From: Natrarchaeobaculum aegyptiacum
GTDB lineage: Archaea > Halobacteriota > Halobacteria > Halobacteriales > Natrialbaceae
Direction of reading: 5' to 3'
NCBI RefSeq assembly: GCF_002156705.1
Contig: NZ_CP019893.1
Span: 3,348,001-3,412,000 of the forward strand
Length of the DNA stretch: 64,000 nt
Notes under the pieces: model-generated
The model's database searches: none
What the model was told of the DNA's origin: nothing
What the model saw: only the letters and a program-made list of their open reading frames with translations
Position numbers and translations under genes: made by a program
Shown here: positions 46,670 through 55,108 of the stretch, piece after piece
How positions within the stretch are numbered: position 1 is the stretch's first letter
Layout: every line of letters starts with the position of its first letter

Positions 46670-47839
46670 TCAGCCGTCCTGCTCGAGGATAGCCGGTCGC
46701 TCGAGCTCGAGGTCGTAGCCGATCGCTTCGACCGTGATCGTGGGCCAGTCGCCGGTGGAGGTCAGCGGTTCGAATCCGTTTTCGGCGCGGTCGTCACTCG
46801 TGTCGTTGCCGTCGCCGTCCTCGTCGCGCCCGGTGACGAGCACCGTTCCTTCACTCTTTGCGCCCTCGACGGTCGGGTTCCACGCGTAGGCCATCGGGAG
46901 GCCAACGGGGTGCTCACTGTCGGGAGTCGCGATCCACTCCCGGCCCGAATATCCGGCGGCACCTCCCTGATGGTGGTGTTCCCACTCGCCGGGATAACTG
47001 ACCGCGTCGTAGGCATCCTGAATCGCGGCGAAGACGTCCCCTGAAGTTCCCCGGTCCCGACTCGAGAGGCCGCCCTCACCGACTGTGCCGACCGCCTGCG
47101 TCGCCGCGAGCGCCGTCGTCTCGACGCGGGCGGCAGCCTCGTGTCGTCGCTCGAGCCACGCCGGCGGATCGAACGCGACCGTCCGGGTGCAACTCGCGTG
47201 GAGGCCCGCTCGAGCCGCCGTCACCGAGACCAGTGCGTAGTCTCCGAGTCGCGCCGTCGTCGGTGTGTAGTGGCGATACTGCCCTGCGCGGTCTGCCCCG
47301 CCAACGAGAACGACGGGGGCCTCGATCCCGCGGGCAGAGAGGGCGACCCGGACGGCGGCGGCGACCTCGCGTTCGGTATCCTCGGGTCGCAGTTCTCGAC
47401 AGACCGCCTCGACCGATCTGGAAACCTCCCGACCGAGCTCTCGGTACCGATCACGGTCGCGGGCGGTCAGTGGCTGCCGCAGCGGCGTCGGATCGACCCG
47501 CTCGAGGCCGGGCACGTCGATGTCCGCTGCGGCGGGCCCGTCGACGCGCTCGGCGATGGCCGCCTCGAGCGAGGTCTCGTGCCAGGGGAACACCTCGACC
47601 GCGACCGCGTCGTCGAGGTCCGGCAGTTCTTCGTTTTCGATGCGGTCAGCTTCCACGTTGTTCGTGAGCACGCACACGTCGGAGCCGTCGTAGCCGACTG
47701 CCGCCACGCCCACCGGGTCTGCCCGGTCGACGACGTTCGACCCGCCGGTCAGCCAGGCGAACGCGTTGGGCCGGGCGAACCAGACCGACTCGAGGTCGAC
47801 TCGCTCGAGGTACCGCTCGAGTCGTTCACGTTTCTCCAT
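46670..47839 (-). CDS. M24 (aminopeptidase P-like) family protein lacking metal ligands
   Basis: 389 aa, ATG 47839. The N-terminal creatinase-like domain (ESVWFARPNAFAWLTGGSNV, VLTNNVEADRIENEELPDLD) leads to the pita-bread fold. In active M24 enzymes two Asp residues lie in D-x-G and S-D-x-T-R-T; here the stretch reads VSVTAARAGLHASCTRTV, so both are lost. The His in EHHHQGGAAGYSGREW remains, and the E of the final motifs is not clear. It is probably a non-peptidase member, perhaps acting on small compounds or as a binding protein. Longer than Map-type enzymes. Confidence 0.75.
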   Translation of the reverse strand: MEKRERLERYLERVDLESVWFARPNAFAWLTGGSNVVDRADPVGVAAVGYDGSDVCVLTNNVEADRIENEELPDLDDAVAVEVFPWHETSLEAAIAERVDGPAAADIDVPGLERVDPTPLRQPLTARDRDRYRELGREVSRSVEAVCRELRPEDTEREVAAAVRVALSARGIEAPVVLVGGADRAGQYRHYTPTTARLGDYALVSVTAARAGLHASCTRTVAFDPPAWLERRHEAAARVETTALAATQAVGTVGEGGLSSRDRGTSGDVFAAIQDAYDAVSYPGEWEHHHQGGAAGYSGREWIATPDSEHPVGLPMAYAWNPTVEGAKSEGTVLVTGRDEDGDGNDTSDDRAENGFEPLTSTGDWPTITVEAIGYDLELERPAILEQDG

Positions 47840-48003
47840 GCCGGCTGGTTGGATGGGTAGACCTTGAATGCGACGAAGGGGAAGTCGTCGCGTGTCGAGA
47901 CAGTCACAGTGGCCAGCGGACCCGTCTCGAGGACGATTCCGACCGGTTGGGAACGACTCGGGACCTTCAAATAGCGGAGGTCCTAACCCCCGGGCGAACG
48001 ACT

Positions 48004-48867
48004 GTGTCGTCCGACAGCCACACCCGTCCGATATATCGCTCGCTCGTCGATCGGTTCGGCTTTCCGCACCTGCTCACGACGACGCTGGTCCTCGTCGCGG
48101 CGACGATCCTCCTCGGCGTCGCCGCGAAGGCGACCGGCTCCGGCCTGGCCTGTGAGGCCAACTGGCCCCAGTGTGACGCCGGACCGTTCAACCTCTTCCC
48201 GGCGAACCTGCCGAGTTTCTACGAGTGGATCCACCGATTCGTCGCCATGTTCGCCGGCTTCGCCATCGTCGGCTCCGCACTCGCCGCGTGGCGACTCGAG
48301 GACGTCGACGACCGCGTCGCCTCGCTCGTGATCCTCGGGATGATCCTCACACCGATACAGGTCTACCTCGGCGGTCAGACCGTCCTCCAGTACCAGATGG
48401 AGATCCTCTCGTTGCACTTCTGGACGGCCATCCTCATCTTCGCGATGTTCGTGATCGCGACCGTCCTCGTCTGGCGAGGCTCGTTTTCCGTGCGGACGAT
48501 CACCGGCGCGTTCGTCGTCGGACTCCTCACGCTGCCCGCCCACGTCGCGCTCAGCCCGACCGAATTCGGTGTCGTCACCGACTACTCGCCGACGGTCCAG
48601 CTTCTCCAGTACGGCGTCACGCTCACCCTCATCGGCGCCGTGATCGTCGCGACGATGGTCACTCGGTGGCACGCCGGATCGCGCCTGCTCTCCGGGCTGA
48701 CCTACGGCACGACCGGGCTGGCGCTTGCAGTCGCGTACTTCGGTCGACAGGTGGTGATGAACTTCAGCATGACGATCGACCGACTCTACCTGGTTCTCAC
48801 GGGCGTGCTCGCGCTCGCGTTCGTCGTAGCCATCGCGGTCAGCCGCCGCCAGTCCGGCGGTCGCTGA
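48004..48867 (+). CDS. ctaA: Heme A synthase (CtaA/COX15 family)
   Basis: 287 aa from GTG 48004 (SSDSHTRPIYRSLVDRFGFP), chosen because similarity begins here and upstream TTG codons lack support. Oxidises heme O to heme A for aa3/ba3-type oxidases in the membrane. Eight helices with heme-ligand histidines: FYEWIHRFVAMFAG, ILSLHFWTAILIFAMFV and LLTLPAHVALSPTEF; the Cys pair in ATGSGLACEANWPQCDAG lies in the first outer loop. The copper ATPase and SafE-like genes at 10-13 kb may serve the same oxidase. No ctaB is in the window. Confidence 0.87.
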   Translation: MSSDSHTRPIYRSLVDRFGFPHLLTTTLVLVAATILLGVAAKATGSGLACEANWPQCDAGPFNLFPANLPSFYEWIHRFVAMFAGFAIVGSALAAWRLEDVDDRVASLVILGMILTPIQVYLGGQTVLQYQMEILSLHFWTAILIFAMFVIATVLVWRGSFSVRTITGAFVVGLLTLPAHVALSPTEFGVVTDYSPTVQLLQYGVTLTLIGAVIVATMVTRWHAGSRLLSGLTYGTTGLALAVAYFGRQVVMNFSMTIDRLYLVLTGVLALAFVVAIAVSRRQSGGR

Positions 48868-48868
48868 C

Positions 48869-49357
48869 TCACGCGATCGTCACGACGACGACCGCCGCAA
48901 GGCTCGTTGCACCGACGCCGACCCCGAGGAGTGTGTAGTTCGCGATCGGGTTGGCCGCGTTCGTCAGGTTCAGCGTGTAGTGCCACCGCGAGACCGGCCA
49001 GAGCGGGCGAACGCCCATCGGCGTAATCGCGTCGGCGAGGATGTGCGAACCGATCGAGAGCGTACCGACCACGAACGCGTAGCCGACGAGGCCTGTCGGC
49101 GACAGGCCCCAGGCGTTCGCGAGAATCGCCGTGACGGCGGCCGCTCCGGCGCCGACGAAGAGCGCGAAGAAGACGGTGTGTGTGATCCCACGGTGGTCGA
49201 TCAACGGGAGGCTGTGGTCGACATCGGGGAGGGTCGACAGGGCGAGGCAGACGAATCCGAAGACGACTGCGACCTGTTCGTACCCCGCGAGTGCGACGGC
49301 TCCACCGACCGGCGCGTACGCGAGGAGTGCGGCCCCGTAATGGCCGAACTGGTACAT
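48869..49357 (-). CDS. Membrane-bound metal-dependent hydrolase (YdjM superfamily)
   Basis: 162 aa, ATG 49357 (MYQFGHYGAALLAYAPVGGA). Helices carry the family's ligands: FGHYGAA (His), LSTLPDVDHSLPLIDHRGIT (D-x-D-H, H-R-x-x-T-H-T), then SIGSHILADAITPMGVRPLW (H-x-x-x-D). This is a cleaner match to the YdjM consensus than the relative at 35889-36386. It is convergent with heme A synthase, the two stop codons being 1 nt apart. Substrate unknown. Confidence 0.85.
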   Translation of the reverse strand: MYQFGHYGAALLAYAPVGGAVALAGYEQVAVVFGFVCLALSTLPDVDHSLPLIDHRGITHTVFFALFVGAGAAAVTAILANAWGLSPTGLVGYAFVVGTLSIGSHILADAITPMGVRPLWPVSRWHYTLNLTNAANPIANYTLLGVGVGATSLAAVVVVTIA

Positions 49358-49555
49358 CGATCACAGGAATGGGGCGCTCGCTCATAACCGTTCTGTACTG
49401 GCTCAGCTTCCGACCCCACCGGACAGCCCCCCATCTACCAATCCCTGTCGGATCGACCCCCATCTCCCATCCTCGCGCCCCAGTTCCCGATCCCCATCCA
49501 CCTCGAGTCGTCTCCGACCGTCGAACCTTTTCTCCCGGCCCTCGAACGAGTGGGC

Positions 49556-49960
49556 ATGCGAACTAGCCTCAACGTTCCCGACGAGATGCTGGCCGAGTTC
49601 GACCGGACCTGGCAGGCAGAAGGCCTCGAGTCCCGGTCACGAGCCCTTCGCGAGGCGATCCAGGAGTACGTCGAGTCACATCACCAGCTCGAGAAAGCTC
49701 GCGGCCCGGTCGCCGCGACGGTCGTCTTCGATTACGTCCACGACGAAATTATCGAGGATCTCCACGAGATCCAACACGAGTTTCAGTCGGTCATCGACAC
49801 CACCTGCCACGTCCACCACGGCGAGTGGTGTCTCGAGGCGGTGTTCTGTCACGGCGAGGCTGCACAGGTTCGCTCGCTGGTCTACCGGTTGAAAGATTTC
49901 GACGCGGTGGGTCGAGTGTCCGTGACGTTGCTTCGATCGGACGGGTTCCAGTCGCCCTGA
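49556..49960 (+). CDS. nikR: NikR-like nickel-responsive regulator
   Basis: 134 aa from ATG 49556 (MRTSLNVPDEMLAEFDRTWQ); GTG 49550 is possible but weaker. Ribbon-helix-helix DNA-binding domain (ESRSRALREAIQEYVESH) and ACT-like C-terminal domain VAATVVFDYVHDEIIEDLHE. The high-affinity nickel site is seen in CHVHHGEWCLEAVFCHG: H-x-H and the Cys, with an earlier His. It normally represses nickel uptake when nickel is ample. No nickel transporter is in this window, so its targets lie elsewhere. Confidence 0.9.
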   Translation: MRTSLNVPDEMLAEFDRTWQAEGLESRSRALREAIQEYVESHHQLEKARGPVAATVVFDYVHDEIIEDLHEIQHEFQSVIDTTCHVHHGEWCLEAVFCHGEAAQVRSLVYRLKDFDAVGRVSVTLLRSDGFQSP

Positions 49961-50256
49961 CCCACACTGTGTCGACGATTCGTTTGTACCGGTTCGGCAA
50001 TCGAACACCGCCCTCGGCGAGGAAAACTCCCCACAGCAGGCCCGTCGATTTCGCTCCGTCAACGAGGCGACCGAACACCCCCACGTAAAAGTACCTTCGA
50101 TGGCTAACCATCTAATTCATGTAACCTCGAGTGAATGTATTTACGGAGAATCGATATGTATCGTTGCCCTCGACGACCGGACGACTACCCTCGTTCGCTC
50201 AGTCCCGTTGCCCCCGGTCGAGGACCACCGTCGACTCCCACTGCGGGGATCGTTCG

Positions 50257-51012
50257 ATGAGCGTCGTCGCGACCGTCGCCGTCCCGGCGTCGGCGTTTCC
50301 GCTCGGGACTCTCCTCGAGAGTGATCCAGCAGTCCACCTGTCGGTCGAGGCGGTCGTTCCCACCGCCGACGAGCCGATCCCCTACCTGTGGGTTCCGGAC
50401 GGAACAGACGAGATCACCGACCGACTCGAGGAGATACCGGTCGTGGCAGCGGCGACCGTGGTCGACGAGTTCGAGGAGACGCTCCTCGTTCGCATCGGCT
50501 GGACAGACGGCGTCAACGGCGTGCTCGAGTCGATTCGCCGCGCCGACGGCATCGTCACCAGTGCGGAAGGGCGCACCGATCGCTGGACGTTTCGCATTCG
50601 ATTTTCGAACTACGACGCGCTGTCTACGTTCTACGTCGAATGCTCCAAACACGACGTCGAGGTCGAACTGCTCGAGGTCTACGAACCGACCACGCCGGAG
50701 CAGAACCGACGATACGGACTGACGGCTGGCCAGCGAGACCTCGTAATCGCCGCCTACGAGGCCGGCTATTTCGACGTGCCGCGGGAGACGACGCTCGTCG
50801 AACTCGGCGAGGAGCTGGAAATCTCCGATTCGGCGGTCTCACAGCGGCTCCGGCGCGGGCTCGCGGCACTGATCGGCGCGACGCTCGTCGCCGAGGACGA
50901 TGGCGGGCTGATCCACGATCCGTTCGCCGAATTCGACGACGATGGCAGCGCTGGCAGTGACGTCGAGTCGTCGGTCGCCCACGAATCCTCGCTCGATGGC
51001 GACGAACCCTGA
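50257..51012 (+). CDS. Bat-type HTH_10 transcription regulator
   Basis: 251 aa from ATG 50257 (MSVVATVAVPASAFPLGTLL). The N-terminal BAT domain (VHLSVEAVVPTADEPIPYLW, RWTFRIRFSNYDALSTFYVE) is followed by HTH_10: LTAGQRDLVIAAYEAGYFDV, TTLVELGEELEISDSAVSQR, LRRGLAALIGATL. No PAS or GAF sensor domain is present, so input probably enters via the BAT region. The 296-nt region before it has a TATA-like GTATTTACGG near 50138 and the near-palindrome ATGGCTAACCAT (50100-50111), which may be regulatory sites but lie over 100 nt upstream. Confidence 0.85.
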   Translation: MSVVATVAVPASAFPLGTLLESDPAVHLSVEAVVPTADEPIPYLWVPDGTDEITDRLEEIPVVAAATVVDEFEETLLVRIGWTDGVNGVLESIRRADGIVTSAEGRTDRWTFRIRFSNYDALSTFYVECSKHDVEVELLEVYEPTTPEQNRRYGLTAGQRDLVIAAYEAGYFDVPRETTLVELGEELEISDSAVSQRLRRGLAALIGATLVAEDDGGLIHDPFAEFDDDGSAGSDVESSVAHESSLDGDEP

Positions 51013-51066
51013 GCCGATGACGAGCGACCGCGCCGATTATTGCCATCGCGTGCAAACGACCGGCCC

Positions 51067-51699
51067 GTGAAAACCGTCACCGACCGAACGAGCAACCCGT
51101 TCGACCTCGAGCCACCGTGTGACTGCTCGCCGCCGGACGAGCGGCAGGCGGTCTTTAGCTACGGTGACGCCAACGCCGATTTCCACGTTATCGGCGACCA
51201 TCCCGGCGTCCACGGCGGCAAGCGAACGGGCGTCCCGTTCACCGAGACGGATGCCGGTCGCGGGGTCGTGGACGTCCTTCGATCGACCGGGTTCGTCTCC
51301 GGGCCCGACGACGCGCCGACCGTCGAAAATGCCTTCCTGAGCTACTTGCACATGTGCACGCTGCCGAACGGCCACGAGCCCGCGGTGGCGGCCTACGACG
51401 CGCTCGAGCCATTTTTCGACGCCGAACTTCGGGCAATCAACGCCCACATCCTGTTGCCGGTCGGCGAACGGGCGACCGATCACGTCCTCGAGGGCTACAC
51501 CACCCAGCGTGACAAAGTCGACCTCGACATGGCGAGGCTGCACGCACAGGAGATCCGGGGGCGCGGATTCCTCGTGGTACCGATCCGGGACCCGTCGTCG
51601 TGGGAGCCGGGCGACCGGGAGAAAATCCGCTCGAGACTCGAGGCGATCCTCGGTCGGGATTATCGGCAGACGAAAGGCGTCGCGACGACGGTCGGTTGA
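51067..51699 (+). CDS. Uracil-DNA glycosylase-like superfamily protein
   Basis: 210 aa. GTG 51067 is taken as start (KTVTDRTSNPFDLEPPCDCS). The UDG-fold hallmarks are FHVIGDHPGVHGGKRTGVPF followed by TETDAG, corresponding to the GEAPG...G-x-PF-x-G-x-AG motif of family 4/5 enzymes, and ILLPVGERATDHVLEG for the later Gly. The active-site H-P-S is replaced by IRDPSSW, so activity is doubtful. A Cys pair CDC near the N-terminus hints at an Fe-S or zinc site, but the four-Cys arrangement of family 4 is not seen. Confidence 0.72.
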   Translation: MKTVTDRTSNPFDLEPPCDCSPPDERQAVFSYGDANADFHVIGDHPGVHGGKRTGVPFTETDAGRGVVDVLRSTGFVSGPDDAPTVENAFLSYLHMCTLPNGHEPAVAAYDALEPFFDAELRAINAHILLPVGERATDHVLEGYTTQRDKVDLDMARLHAQEIRGRGFLVVPIRDPSSWEPGDREKIRSRLEAILGRDYRQTKGVATTVG

Positions 51700-51724
51700 C
51701 GTGTGAAATCCGATTTCGTTTGAT

Positions 51725-53386
51725 TCACCGGCCGAATCGCTTCCTGATCGTCGCCCGCAGTGGCAACCAGAGTCCGCCGACGATCGGAAGCAGGCCAAAC
51801 GCGACAATTTCGAGCGGGAGCGTGGCGGAGCCGGCAACGCCGAGGGCGATTCCCGCCGCCGGACCGAAGACCGGCAGGACGTAGAGATACGACGGCGTCC
51901 AGCCCGGAAGTCGGCGGGTGTGGTGGACGACGACGCCGAAACAGAACGGGAGCAGGACCGTTCCGGCGAGCAGCGGACCACCGGTCAGGCCGGCGGCCAG
52001 CGCGAGTGCGATCGCGAGGACGACCGTCTCGCCCATCGTGATCGGCCCGCGGACCGTTTCCTGCCACGCGAGGCGACCGAGGCCGACGAGAGCGATCGCA
52101 CCGCCGAGGAGACCACCGACGAGGACGTACCACTCGAGCGCGGCCACGGTTCCGAGCGCCGGTGGGACGTCGAACCCGAGGGCGAAGGTGGTCGCAGGCG
52201 TGAGCCCGTGTCGATCGCCCGTGAGGACAGCCCATAGTTGGCTGGTCTCGGTCCCGGCTGCCACCAGTTCTGCCCATAGCGTCCCGAGGGCGTGAGTGTG
52301 TTCGAACGCGTAGTGACCCAGTCCGAGGACGTACACGAACAGCGAGCACCAGAGCAACGGCATCGCGACGTTTCGCCGACGCCACCAGGCGAAGACCGTC
52401 TCGAGGGGCCCCGCCCCGGACCCAGTGGCGGTGGCGCTCGTCGCGTCTCGACTCGTCGACGAGGGCCCAGCGGTGCCTGTGCTGGCAGCCGACGTCGCGT
52501 TGGTTCCCGCGCCGATTCCCGTGCCAGCGGCTCCGGCTGTTGCGCTCGAGGCGGCGTTCGTCGCCCCGGCAGTCGCACCGGCAGTCGTCGACCCGGTCGC
52601 CGTCCCGGTTGTTTCATCGGTGCTCGCGTCAGCCGTGGTCGTTCGGGTTGTCTTCGAGCCTGCGCTCGAGGCGTTCGTCTGTGTCTTCGCGGCGTCGCTC
52701 GTCCCGGCCGCTCCCGACCCGGTCGTCGACGATCGCGACCGAGAGGAGGTTCGTGAACGTGACCCTGTGGCGGTTCCGCTCGAGGTGGACGACGTGTCTG
52801 TCCTCGACCTCGTACTGCTCGAACCGGACTGAGACCGGGAACGTGACCCCGTACCCGACTGGGTCCGGGTTCGGCCGCTCGACGAACGCGAGTCCGACGT
52901 CTTCGAGCGTGTCGAGGCCGTCGAACTGTCCGCGCTGGTGGTGCTGGACGTGCTGGTCGCGCCTGTACTCGGGGAAGCGCTCGCGGCCGTCCCCCCACCC
53001 GATGACGACGAGTCTGGACGCGAGCGTGAGGCCGAACTGGCGCTCGAGGCTGCCGTCGCTGACTCGGCGACTTCGGGTTCGTCGTCGTCGTTTTGCCCCC
53101 CGTCTTCGGAGTCGTCATCGGACGGCTTCCAGACGTCTGGCGATGGGATGCCGCTGGTTCGTTTGCTGACGTACGTCTGGTGTCCGAGTCGATCGTAGGC
53201 CTTGCGTTCGACTGGGTCCGTGAGAATTTCGTTCGCCTTGGTGATGGCGGTGAACTGGGCGCGCGCCCGATCGTCGTCGTTGAGATCGGGGTGGTAGATC
53301 CGGACCTTCTCGCGGTAGGCGTCTTTGATCTCGTCCTGTGAGGCGTCAGGCGAGATGTCGAGAAGGTCGTAGAAGTCCTCGGTCAT
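51725..53386 (-). CDS. J-domain protein with long Ser/Thr/Ala-rich linker and membrane domain
   Basis: 553 aa from ATG 53386 (MTEDFYDLLDISPDASQDEI). J-domain at residues 3-68 with the HPD signature in KVRIYHPDLNDDDRARAQFT, so it should stimulate Hsp70 (DnaK). Then ~250 residues of low complexity made of S, T, A, G and R (about 95-340). The C-terminal ~200 residues form about six hydrophobic helices (NVAMPLLWCSLFVYVLGLGH; GGLLGGAIALVGLGRLAWQE; LPGWTPSYLYVLPVFGPAAG). The protein is not DnaJ proper: no Gly/Phe linker or zinc domain. It may tether DnaK at the membrane. The linker's repetitive DNA is a likely site of length variation between strains. Confidence 0.82.
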   Translation of the reverse strand: MTEDFYDLLDISPDASQDEIKDAYREKVRIYHPDLNDDDRARAQFTAITKANEILTDPVERKAYDRLGHQTYVSKRTSGIPSPDVWKPSDDDSEDGGQNDDDEPEVAESATAASSASSASRSRPDSSSSGGGTAASASPSTGATSTSSTTSADSSTASTRSKTSDSRSSSGRTRTQSGTGSRSRSQSGSSSTRSRTDTSSTSSGTATGSRSRTSSRSRSSTTGSGAAGTSDAAKTQTNASSAGSKTTRTTTADASTDETTGTATGSTTAGATAGATNAASSATAGAAGTGIGAGTNATSAASTGTAGPSSTSRDATSATATGSGAGPLETVFAWWRRRNVAMPLLWCSLFVYVLGLGHYAFEHTHALGTLWAELVAAGTETSQLWAVLTGDRHGLTPATTFALGFDVPPALGTVAALEWYVLVGGLLGGAIALVGLGRLAWQETVRGPITMGETVVLAIALALAAGLTGGPLLAGTVLLPFCFGVVVHHTRRLPGWTPSYLYVLPVFGPAAGIALGVAGSATLPLEIVAFGLLPIVGGLWLPLRATIRKRFGR

Positions 53387-53562
53387 AGACAGGGTCCACC
53401 GTCGGTTACCAGACCGTTGTGACCGAAATCTTATAGCTCCGTTGTTCTGTTCGGGACACGTCGCTCGACCACGGCTCTCCACTCGAGTCTGGTAATTGTT
53501 TTGGCCGCCAGACTGGCAGGTTCGCGCTCGCAGATCAGCTGTCGGGTAACCGGACCTCGAAG

Positions 53563-54936
53563 TTACTCGAAGTCAGTCAACGACGCCTGCCCGTTCGAGG
53601 GGCTCGTTCCACCGTCTCCGTCCGTCGCAGGCTGTGACGACGCATCGTTGGTGTTCGACTCGAGAGCGTCGCCAGCTTCGTGCTGACCGTCCCAGCCGTC
53701 GAGACTGGCCTGACCGGCCTCCACCGGGGGCGACGTCGACTCGTCCGGCTCCGGGGCGGGTTGACTGTCCCAGCCGTCGAGGCTGGCCTGATCGACCGCC
53801 GCGAACTCGAGGTTGGCCACGCGGACGCCGACTTTCCGGACCGATTCGGACTCGAACTCCGCGAAGAGGTCGCGAGCGATCCGCTCGACCAGTTCGGGGT
53901 CGTCGACTGGACCCGGGAGTGATCGTTCGCGCGTGTTGACGTCGTACGGCGGCGTGACGGCCTTGACGCCGACGGTCCGGTACAGCGCACCCTCGCGCTG
54001 GGCGCGGTCGGCGACGGCGCCCGCCAGCGTCTCGATCTGGTCGTACTTCGGTTCTGCCTCCGAGACGGGTTCGGGGAAGGCAGATTCCCGCGAGAAGCTC
54101 TTCGGTTCCCCTTTCGGTTCGACCTGTCGGTCGTCGTTCCCGCGGGCGCGCTGGTAGAGTTCCCGACCACGCTCGCCGAAGCGGTCGATCAGCGGCTCTG
54201 GATCGGTCACCGCCACGTCACCCGCCGTCTCGAGGCCCATCTCCCGCAGTTCCCGCGCGGTTACGGGGCCGACGCCGTGGATCAACTCGACCTCGAGTGG
54301 GGCGAGAAACTCCCTGATTTCGCCCGGCCGGACGACCGTGAGGCCGTCGGGTTTGTCGAAGTCGCTCGCGATCTTGGCGGCGCTCATGGTCGGAGCGACG
54401 CCGACGCTGACGGTGACGCCGACCTCGCGGCGGATCCGGTCTTTGACGTGGCGTGCGAATCCGTCGGCGACCTCCCAGGCGGTTCGCTCGGTCACGTCCA
54501 GATACGCCTCGTCGATGCTCACCTCGCGGACGACGTCGGCACACTCGTGGAGGATCTCGCGAACCTCACTGGCGATCGACTCGTAGTAGTCCATGTCGAC
54601 CGGGCGATAGAATCCCGTCTCCTCGCGTGTCAGGTCCGGGTCGTGATCGTCGGCGTCGCGCGAGAGTGCTGCACGACGGGGCAGCCGCTCGAGGGCGCTC
54701 GAGATCGCCTGAGCGCTTTCGACCCCGAACTCGCGGGCTTCGTAGCTCGCGGTGGCGACGGCACCGATGGTGTCGCCGGGTTCGTAGCCCATCCCGACGA
54801 CGACGGGTTCGCCCCGCAGTTCGGGTTCACGGAGCCGTTCGCAGGAGGCGTAAAAGCAATCGGCGTCGACGTGACAGACGATGCGCTCGTCGGTCTCGCG
54901 TTCTCGGTCGACGCCCGGGAGACTGCCCTCAACCAT
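53563..54936 (-). CDS. dinB: DNA polymerase IV (Y family) with three PCNA-binding motifs
   Basis: 457 aa from ATG 54936 (MVEGSLPGVDRERETDERIV). Translesion polymerase. Palm acidic residues: VCHVDADCFYASCERL and EVSIDEAYLDVTE (S-x-D-E-A). Thumb helix-hairpin-helix IHGVGPVTARELREMGLETA; little-finger domain near 300-380. The disordered tail carries QASLDGWD at ~383 and ~409 and QASLTDFE at 450-457: three copies of the Q-x-x-L-x-x-W/F PIP box that docks to the PCNA clamp. One copy is usual. DNA for the two identical octapeptides is also nearly identical, so the duplication is recent. Confidence 0.93.
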   Translation of the reverse strand: MVEGSLPGVDRERETDERIVCHVDADCFYASCERLREPELRGEPVVVGMGYEPGDTIGAVATASYEAREFGVESAQAISSALERLPRRAALSRDADDHDPDLTREETGFYRPVDMDYYESIASEVREILHECADVVREVSIDEAYLDVTERTAWEVADGFARHVKDRIRREVGVTVSVGVAPTMSAAKIASDFDKPDGLTVVRPGEIREFLAPLEVELIHGVGPVTARELREMGLETAGDVAVTDPEPLIDRFGERGRELYQRARGNDDRQVEPKGEPKSFSRESAFPEPVSEAEPKYDQIETLAGAVADRAQREGALYRTVGVKAVTPPYDVNTRERSLPGPVDDPELVERIARDLFAEFESESVRKVGVRVANLEFAAVDQASLDGWDSQPAPEPDESTSPPVEAGQASLDGWDGQHEAGDALESNTNDASSQPATDGDGGTSPSNGQASLTDFE

Positions 54937-55079
54937 CGGCTGAGTCGTCTGAGAGTTCGTCCGAGACGACGTGAACGTTCCGGGAGACGACGGCCGCTGG
55001 CGTTCCTCGACGGACGCTCTCACCGCCTGGACCGTTCGATCCTGTCGCTTTGTTACTAATTCAGCGCGACGAACAAGGC

Positions 55080-55089
55080 TTATTACATA
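55080..55089 (+). promoter_or_regulatory. TATA-like box of the beta-helix lipoprotein gene
   Basis: TTATTACATA about 25 nt upstream of ATG 55109, in the AT-rich gap after the dinB promoter side. Confidence 0.45.
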
Positions 55090-55108
55090 TTCCTCTCTTG
55101 GAGAATGT

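Noticed and set aside
50100-50324. Short frame beginning MANHLIHV before the Bat-type gene
   Set aside because: It overlaps the well-supported start of the regulator in another frame and its latter half is Arg-rich; more likely leader DNA.
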